The position numbers and the translations under genes were made by a program. This document shows, piece after piece, positions 57,524 to 64,000 of a stretch of 64,000 nucleotides of DNA. Source of the stretch: Euborellia annulipes (lineage: Eukaryota; Arthropoda; Insecta; Dermaptera; Anisolabididae); NCBI GenBank assembly GCA_023213315.1, contig JAKCPI010005491.1, positions 25,131 to 89,130 of the forward strand. The letters run 5' to 3'. The notes under the pieces were generated by a model. It ran no database searches. It saw nothing but the letters and a program-made list of their open reading frames with translations, and had not been told where the DNA came from. Positions within the stretch are counted from its first letter, which is position 1, and every line of letters begins with the position of its first letter.

Positions 57524-57698
57524 GGAGCGTACAAGTATTACGTAACGCAATTTTAGAAGATTTTTGACCCCCCTCCTTTCATGTAACGCGCCGTAACATT
57601 TTTCTGGACACCCCCCTCTCCCCCCTTGTAACGCATGGTAACGTTTTACGAGACCCCTCTCCCCCCAAATTGCGTTACGTAATACTTGTACGCTCCCC
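57524..57698. mobile_element. MITE with GGGAGCGTACAAGTATTACG ends
   Basis: GGGAGCGTACAAGTATTACG and its complement bound a 175-bp hairpin with GTAACG motifs, inserted into the CTGGTGTGAC...CACAGAACA repeat. Confidence 0.75.
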
Positions 57699-57769
57699 AA
57701 GCACAGAACATAACTTTCTCTTACCGGTAATCGAAAGTTGTGTTCTGTGCGACCAGTCACACCAGTCTA

Positions 57770-57805
<36 letters not shown>

Positions 57806-58419
57806 AAAATGAAATGCGAAAAATGTATGTATGCATGTATATGTTCTATAGAAATCCACAATTTTCAATAAATCTTTTTGGAATTAAGTACGCATAGAGT
57901 ACATGGATCAGGGAGTAACATAGCAAGAATCTGAATTTCTTAAATATTTTGGAAAATTAATTATAATCAAATTTTTTCAAACAAAATCTACAGATTGGCT
58001 GGGAAATTAGGCAGGTAGTTGCTCTGTTACCAGCTTTCTGGGCATACAACATGGGGCTATGGGAGGAGCTAGGCAGCAGTTGAAAAAAGAAGAGAGCACG
58101 CATACGAAAGACACTTCAAAGAGTCATAAATAGACCCTTTTGTGGGGCGGTAACCTCGCTTGAATTAAAAATCCTTCCTTAACATCTTAACACTTGCATT
58201 GCAACAAGAAATATACGAACTATACACTTTTATTAAAGTTTTTTTTGTATTAGATGTATTGTAAAAAGTGGGGGCTGAATGACCGAGGTCAAAGGCCGGA
58301 AAATAAAGAGAAAAAAAAAACAAGAAATATCCCAAATTGGCAATAAACTTGCCCGCGGGAGGCGGGCTTTGCGACTAGTTAATATATATAGATGTTACAA
58401 ATGTAGATTTTATAGCTGG
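57699..58419. other. Repeat fragments, no gene seen
   Basis: 57700-57768 continues the GACCAGTCACACCAG repeat. 57770-57800 is a TATC/TA microsatellite. The rest is AT-rich. Confidence 0.4.
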
Positions 58420-58480
58420 ATAATCGTTGATAGGTAAATAAAAGAATAGCAGCTAAAATTATTTCATTTATTGGCCCACT

Positions 58481-58524
58481 AGGCTGACGTTTCGGTCTTG
58501 GTCAAGACCATCCTCAGAGCTTGC
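58481..58524 (-). ncRNA. Hammerhead ribozyme motif, left arm
   Basis: Minus strand CUGAGGA, extra U, stem II GGUCUU/AAGACC with a GACC loop, GAAAC, GUC. Stem I pairs only GCT/AGC. Confidence 0.55.
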
Positions 58525-58903
58525 GGGTTGTCAATATAGGCATACAAACAATAACACAATTATATATTCCATGAACCTGACCCAACATCCGTCAACCGAC
58601 CGTGAAAAGAAACCACCTATAACTCTCACTGCATTGAAGTTTCAACCGGTCCTGCATCGAATCTTAACTTTAAGTTATTCCATGAACATTCGGTTACAGA
58701 TATTTAAAAATTAGTATGTAAAATGATTGAATTATAATTTTAAAAAAAATACAAAAATTAACAATATAAGTCAATTAGTTGAGTACAGGCAGTTAAATTA
58801 TAATTCAATCATTTTACATACTAATTTTTAAATATCTGTAACCGAATGTTCATGGAATATATGATTGTGTTATTGTTTGTATGCCTATATTGACAACCCG
58901 CAA

Positions 58904-58941
58904 GCTCTGAGGATGGTCTTGACCAAGACCGAAACGTCAGC
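58904..58941 (+). ncRNA. Hammerhead ribozyme motif, right arm
   Basis: CUGAGGA 58907-58913, extra U, GGUCUU 58915-58920 with AAGACC 58925-58930, GAAAC 58931-58935, GUC 58936-58938. Stem I GCT 58904-58906 with AGC 58939-58941 is short, so the motif may be weak. Confidence 0.55.
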
Positions 58942-59029
58942 CTAGTGGGTCAATAAATGAAATAATTTTAGCTGCTATTCTTTTATTTACCTATTAAATA
59001 TATATATAGTTAAGAGAAAGTAATAGTGT

Positions 59030-59121
59030 GCCTGAAACATGAATCGTGAAATATTTTTACCACTCTATAAAGTCTATATGGTCTCAGATGCCGAAAGATA
59101 AAAAAAAAAAAAAAAAAAAAT
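59030..59121 (+). mobile_element. SINE 3' fragment with poly-A tail
   Basis: GGTCTCAGATGCCGAAAGAT followed by a run of about 21 A matches the 3' end of the SINEs at 23181 and 53018. Confidence 0.5.
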
Positions 59122-59125
59122 AGTA

Positions 59126-60779
59126 AAAATATTCTCTTTGTGAAAAAAGTTATTAAGCTTAGAGTAGATTTAGGAAAATAAGAAGTAACTTGAATCGCAT
59201 TTGTTTAGATAAGAGCAATTGATTGATTGAAATTAGAAAAAAATAAATTAAGATGAAGATGTGAATTAATAAAAATAAATAATCTACCTTTGATAACGAA
59301 ATAAAACTATCTAATAATTTCCTATTCATTTTATATTGATACTAAGGTAATAATAAATAAATGAATAAATTGATTATTAAGGTAATGATAGGAGCGTTTT
59401 TAGAATAAGTCTTTTATTGAGATATAATGCAAAAGACCCTAGGAATTAAACAAGTTTTGACCTGCAGGTGGTAATGAAAGATATTCAAACTTTTCCTCTT
59501 TGAATGCATCAATAAGATACAAGGAATATAATTTTAGAGGTTTACTAGTTAGGCCTAATTAATTCTTTGTGAATATCCTAATGAAAATCGGAATATGGAA
59601 TCGAAATATTAGCGATTCTATTAAATAAAAAAAAAAAAGTTTGGTTTGACGAACAGACAGAGAGTACTAATACTTGGCAATTATATATAAGCTTAGAGAG
59701 GATTAATTAACAGAAATTTAAACACAAAATTAAAAAAAATAAATAAATTTTTATCCAGATTAGATTTAAATTTCTACATGCCTATTCAATACAAGGGGGT
59801 AGGCACACTAAGCAAAATCGGCCAAAGACTAGTACTTTGCTTATTTACTTTTTGCTTTTCTCAGTTAACTAGTTTTGGAGACCTATTCGTATTCAAAAAA
59901 TATACGATTCCGTTAGGCCTACTGATGGATCAAATTATCCCGAAATTGGACCCGTGATCTCTAGTCTAAACGAGGCACCAAGGAATGATTAAGTATTCGA
60001 AGACTTAGTACAAAGGAAACACAAGATGAATCTTGAACCTGTATTCCCTAACAGAGTTATTAATAAGTGCCCTGCAATTATGTTTGCTGTTAAACGAATT
60101 GCCCCTCTGCGATCTGTTATTTAATGTTTACTCCTATTCGTAAATCTCATCCGGAAATCGAAGATAATTTTAATTTTAGTCTTTCTTAATATCTAAAAGA
60201 CATTAAGAAGCTAGAATCTCTACCGAAACTCAAAGGACTAAAATAAAATATGATTGTGCATTTATTTCATTTCAAAATTAAAACGTTCCACCCTTCAATT
60301 ATTATTTAAATATAAGACATTCATATAGCCTTATATTATAATATATGAACAAGTATGATCGAGACTATAGGCTTAGAGTAAGGAAAATACCTTTCACTTT
60401 CAAATAATATATTCATTTAGAATTATACATCTCAGTATTTTACATAATATTCATTTCTTTAGTTAGTTTGAATTATATTAGCGATGGCGAGAGAGATTAA
60501 TTAAAGACAAAGAAAGAAATGAACTCGAAACATACATGTTTGAAATGGTATATGAAAGAATCTGACTTTAAAAAGATGGATAAAATAAAATATGCACATG
60601 TGAAATTGCCAATAAGTAAGAGAGCAAAGAATATAATATTAACCGATGGCATGCACTCATATATGGTTCAACATAAATATTGAGGAATTGTTAAATTTTT
60701 ATGTTATTTATAAAGATTATATGTTAAAAGTGAATAATAAATAAATAATAAGTAATATAGAATCGAAATACCTAAGCAA
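59126..60779. other. Intergenic AT-rich sequence
   Basis: No supported gene. Near 59990-60150 a short open stretch ([20 protein letters not shown]) is broken by stops and not assigned. Confidence 0.35.
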
Positions 60780-60995
60780 AACGGTTGAGAAAGGAGAGAG
60801 AGCGGCGGGAGCTGCTGCCTGGCGCCATGGCTGCCGGTCAAATGAGAGCGCGTCGCTTTCCTTAGAGAAACAAGCGCAGAGACATTGCTAGGTCAAGAGT
60901 CCCCTCTCTACTGACTGGTCAAGCGTCTCGCCTTCGCTTAACAGCGGTGTACCATGGCGCCAAAGAATACAGCCCCGTGATTGGTTAATTAGTGA
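60780..60995. promoter_or_regulatory. CpG-rich promoter-like island
   Basis: A GC-rich patch with GGCGCCATGG twice, many CpGs and an inverted CCAAT box (GTGATTGGTTAATTAG). It shares the 17-base string TCGCCTTCGCTTAACAG with the probable COX16 promoter (there on the minus strand, at about 20890-20906). Direction and target transcript are unknown. Confidence 0.4.
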
Positions 60996-61569
60996 GGAGG
61001 GGGGAATCGACTGCAGAGAGTACAGAAAAGATTGAAAAGAAGGTGGGGGGAGGTCTCCCACCCAACTTTTTTAATTGTATTAATAGTTAGAATATGAGGG
61101 AGGAGTGGAAGATTCCATTTTATTATTTAAATAAAAGGGGAGTCAGGTAGTGAATAAAGAGCAGATCTCTATCTATTATTTCAATAAATATTAAGAACAA
61201 GCCTACTAAGCAATAGGATAAATGAGAACGATTTGTTTTGTTTTTTTACGCTTATTTTGTGTGGAGAAGTGGGGGCGAGGGGAGGGGGTATATATTGATA
61301 GACTATGAAATCTCTACTTACCCTTCGGCGCAGTGAAGGTCTCTAGAAGCTCCTTGCAGGCAGTCCTTGAATTCAGCTCCGAGCTCCAAATGCACTGGCG
61401 GATCACAAATCTGCAAAAAAAGAACATCTTTTATAATCTCTCTTTCTCTTTTCAAATATTTCTATTTATATCAAATGAAAAAAATATTTAGATTGATATT
61501 ACATGTGAAAAATCTGGGCAAAAACAAATCTTCTTTTTCCTCGCCTGATTATTCCCGAGGTGCGGGGTC

Positions 61570-61765
61570 GGCGGAAATAAAGGGGCCGGCGATTCATGGT
61601 TTTTTTTTTACGACCGGGAAGAAATAGAACAGGCGGGCCCGTCTGACGCTTGTTGTAAAGAGGAAGGAAGAGACTGACATGCAAAGAATAGGACTGCCAG
61701 TGCCAGCTCGGGTAGCTCGTGGTCGCCATCCACGTACCCACAAAATGTGGGCCCCTGAGCAACTG
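61570..61765 (+). repeat. Dispersed repeat ending in TCGTGGTCGCCATCCACGTA, copy 3
   Basis: Matches 17960-18240 over GACCGGGAAGAAATAGAACA, GAAGAGACTGACATGCAAAG and GTGGTCGCCATCCACGTACC. No TIR seen. Confidence 0.6.
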
Positions 61766-61845
61766 GGCAAAAACAAATAAATGTCTTAAATAAAGGGACT
61801 AAAAATTCGCTATCTAATATTTAATTCGATCAAGTGCCCAGGTAG

Positions 61846-64000
61846 AAATTTATCTTAGTCGGACAAGTTATTAGCTTAGAATTAGCTTTATTTAAGCTTA
61901 GAGTCTAAGATAGTTTTTTAAGCTTATTTCTAGCTTATTATTAGCTTAATATTAGCTTATTATTAGCTTATTATTAGCTTATTATTAGCTTGTTATTAGC
62001 TTATTATTAGCTTATTATTAGCTTGTTATTAGCTTGTTATTAGCTAGTTTCCTTAGGTTGCTGCTATCTTATTTCTAGCTTATTATTAGCTTATTATTAG
62101 CTTATTATTAGCTTATTTTTAGCTTATTATTAGCTTATTTTTTAGCTTGTTTTTAGCTTATTATTAGCTTGTTTTTAGCTAGTTTTCTAAGCTAATTTCA
62201 AGGTTCGTTTTTATCTTGGATATCTAGCTTAAAGCAACCTTGCATTCCATTGATACTATAAGGTTGTATTGTATTCGAATAAGTAATTACTTTTATCTTA
62301 AGGTACTGACCAGGGCCGCAGGCAAACCCCCTCCCCCCCTCCATAGCACCTGCTCTTCTATCAAATGTATATAAAAAAATTTTTAATTTGAGAAAAATCA
62401 TTTTGAATAATTATTCTTAATAAATATAAATTTGGCAGAGTAAGTGTATATTAAATAAAATTTAAATAATAAATTTTTTAATTACTTAGAATGAGTGTAA
62501 ATAGTAATCTAATATTATTCTTGAATTTTAACTCTTTTATTTATAATTTAAAAAAAAAGACCTCCTGCCAGAGTTGGCAAGTTTTATCCCGCCGAGTATA
62601 ATACACGGTTTTATACATGTATAAAACTATCGCGGATAAAACTAGGCCGATGTATAAAAGGTATAAAACTGTAAAAAAAACCAACCCCCTTTCCCTGAAA
62701 AAACAGCTTAAAAGCTTTTCATATTTTATAATGTTCTAAAGCATTGACGATGTTGTTTGCTTTTTATTTAGTGAGTAATGTAATCAAAATGTTAATAATT
62801 GAAAATTGAAATTTTATTTGAACTTCCTTTCTCGTCGGGTTTGCGCATGCGCAGCCAAGTTTTATACATTTTATACGTTTAATACATTTTATACGTTTTA
62901 TACAAGTTTTATCCGCAATTTTTGTATAAAACTGCAAAATCGTGTATGAAACCCAACTCTGCCTCCTGCCTACCTGGAAAAACCCAAAAAGGAAGCATTT
63001 GTAAACAAAAGAATTTACAGTTAGAGTGGACACAGGCAGCTTTGGTCAGGTTAGTCTACTCTAAACTTTAGGCCTGACAGGATCGTGAATTTTTTTTTAG
63101 AATTTAAATTTGTGTTTTAAAAATTCGAGGGGTGCAAACTAATTTTTTAAGTATTTCTTTTGCCCCCCCCCCCCCCTGAAAGACGCTATTCATCATTTAT
63201 GTAAGTATATTTATTACATATAAAATAAATAAGAAATAAGCTTAAATGATTAAATATTTTTTTTTAGATTTTTAGGTCCAGTGCTAAGTGCTTGGTTTCA
63301 TAAAGAATATAACATCGTGATTTATTAACTGCATGTTTTAAAAATAAATATATATTGATAAATTATGTGATTTCTCATTTTTTGTAAAAAGTGGACTTAC
63401 ACCACTTTCAAAATAAATGGTCCATATATATGTATTTTATATCTTTTGTTTGTGTTGGAAAAATATTTTAAATAAAAATTTTATTTTTTTGCAAATACTT
63501 TTTTTTTTAACTCAAAATACCATACCTTGCCCTTAGCTAGTTTTGTTAGCTAATTCCAAGCTTATTTTAAGCTAACAAAACAACCTTGCCCTTAGCTAGT
63601 TTTGTTAGCTAATTTTAAGCTTATTTTAAGCTAATTTCAAGCTTATTTTAAGCTAACAAAACAACCTTGCCCTTAGCTAGTTTTGTTAGCTAATTTTAAG
63701 CTTATTTTAAGCTAATTTCAAGCTTATTTTAAGCTAACAAAACAACCTTGCCCTTAGCTAGTTTTGTTAGCTAATTTTAAGCTTATTTTAAGCTAATTTC
63801 AAGCTTATTTTAAGCTAACAAAACAACCTTATTTTTAGCTAGTTTTTTTAGCTAATTTTAAGCTAATTCGGTAAGCTTGCTGCTAGCTTAGAAAAGCGTT
63901 ACAAAATAAGCTTAAACTAAGCTTATTTTGTTAGCTAATTTTAAGCTTAAACTTAGAAAATTAGCTTAATATTAGCTAGTTTTAAGGTTGAATTTCTACC
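61846..64000. mobile_element. Large element with AGCTTA-rich subterminal arrays (right end at window edge)
   Basis: The left end starts GGTAGAAATTTATCTTA. The last bases of the window read AATTTCTACC, the inverted counterpart, so the element ends about here. Inside the left end, an 11-base unit TTATTAGCTTA repeats from about 61930 to 62170. Inside the right end, a longer unit with TTAGCTAGTTTTGTTAGCTA and TTAAGCTTATTTTAAGC repeats from about 63530 to 63850. No transposase ORF. A hAT-like MITE is nested at 62569-62961. Confidence 0.65.
62569..62961. mobile_element. hAT-like MITE (CAGAGTTGG), 8-base TSD CCTCCTGC, TATAAAAC-rich
   Basis: TIRs CAGAGTTGGCAAGTTTTAT and ATGAAACCCAACTCTG, flanked by CCTCCTGC at 62561-62568 and 62962-62969. 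TATAAAAC and its complement repeat many times just inside both ends, probably as transposase-binding repeats. Confidence 0.8.

Larger units (their letters stand above)
58420..59000. mobile_element. Inverted pair of retroelement ends, each with a hammerhead
   Basis: AATAGCAGCTAAAATTATTT at the left is inverted at the right (58960-58985), with arms running through AACAATAACACAATTATAT and TTAATTTTTAAATATCTGTA. One hammerhead lies on each arm, pointing outward. Confidence 0.7.
55491..61410 (-). ncRNA. Candidate spliced minus-strand transcript, weakly coding
   Basis: Four exon-like segments with good borders: 61322-61410 (ttgcag ... AAGG/gtaagt), 55840-55965 (ttctag ... TTTTG/gcaagt, a GC donor), 55607-55766 (tgcag ... 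GGAG/gtgaat) and 55491-55515. The first three can be joined in one open frame of about 90 codons (CIWSSELNSRTACKELLETF, then LTQVQTKHRSMQRGLDIVTG) ending TAA at 55708-55710, so a coding 3' end is possible. However, the third exon has stops in the other frames and downstream introns would follow the stop. Segments one and three share GCAAGGAGCTTC; segment three contains GATCAGCTCTACGAGTG twice. A non-coding RNA is the simpler reading. Confidence 0.35.

Noticed and set aside
61910..62180. CRISPR-like array from the TTATTAGCTTA repeats
   Set aside because: Units are directly contiguous without unique spacers and the DNA is eukaryotic.

Overview
The window is eukaryotic nuclear DNA. It is AT-rich, its genes are split by GT-AG introns, and it has AATAAA polyadenylation signals, tRNA-derived SINEs, many terminal-inverted-repeat (TIR) elements and hammerhead-ribozyme motifs of the kind carried by Penelope-like retroelements. 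The protein types (a C2H2 protein that may be CP190-like, a poly-proline secreted protein with an insect-style TATA/Inr promoter) suggest an arthropod. This is inference; the species is not identifiable from the sequence.

Layout. 0-3.4 kb: the terminal exon of a C2H2 zinc-finger gene (+), with two apparent one-base gaps. 3.8-15 kb: almost entirely repeats. 15.2-17.6 kb: COX16 (-), three coding exons, with a probable 5' UTR exon and CpG-rich promoter at 20.8-21.0 kb. 21.75 kb: an isolated 3' coding exon (-). 22.1-23.05 kb: a secreted proline-rich protein (+) with a complete core promoter. 24.3-28.8 kb: a tail-anchored membrane protein (+). Within or just past it are a possible 49-residue gene (27.5-27.8 kb, -) and the 3' exons of another unrecognised gene (28.9-29.6 kb, -). 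31.2-44.7 kb: a complete cytosolic seryl-tRNA synthetase (-), ten coding exons. 45.8-61.4 kb: exon-like segments on the minus strand that may belong to one or more poorly coding transcripts. The rest is nested transposable elements, ending in an element with AGCTTA-rich arrays that runs off the right edge.

Main discovery candidate: in the seryl-tRNA synthetase gene, a 279-bp exon with clean splice sites and phase 0 at both ends inserts a 93-residue domain resembling the N-terminal GST-like domain of translation factor eEF1B (beta/delta type). It lies between the first helices and the coiled-coil arm. Including or skipping it keeps the frame. A similar EF-1-beta-like cassette is known in human cysteinyl-tRNA synthetase, where it binds EF-1-gamma; I know of no SerRS with one. 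The inference is a SerRS that can dock on the elongation-factor complex.

Second discovery candidate: several hammerhead-ribozyme families sit in the repeats. One family, in at least four copies, replaces the catalytic-core pair C3-G8 with U3-A8, a compensatory exchange, while keeping stems I and II and the GAAAC-GUU segment.
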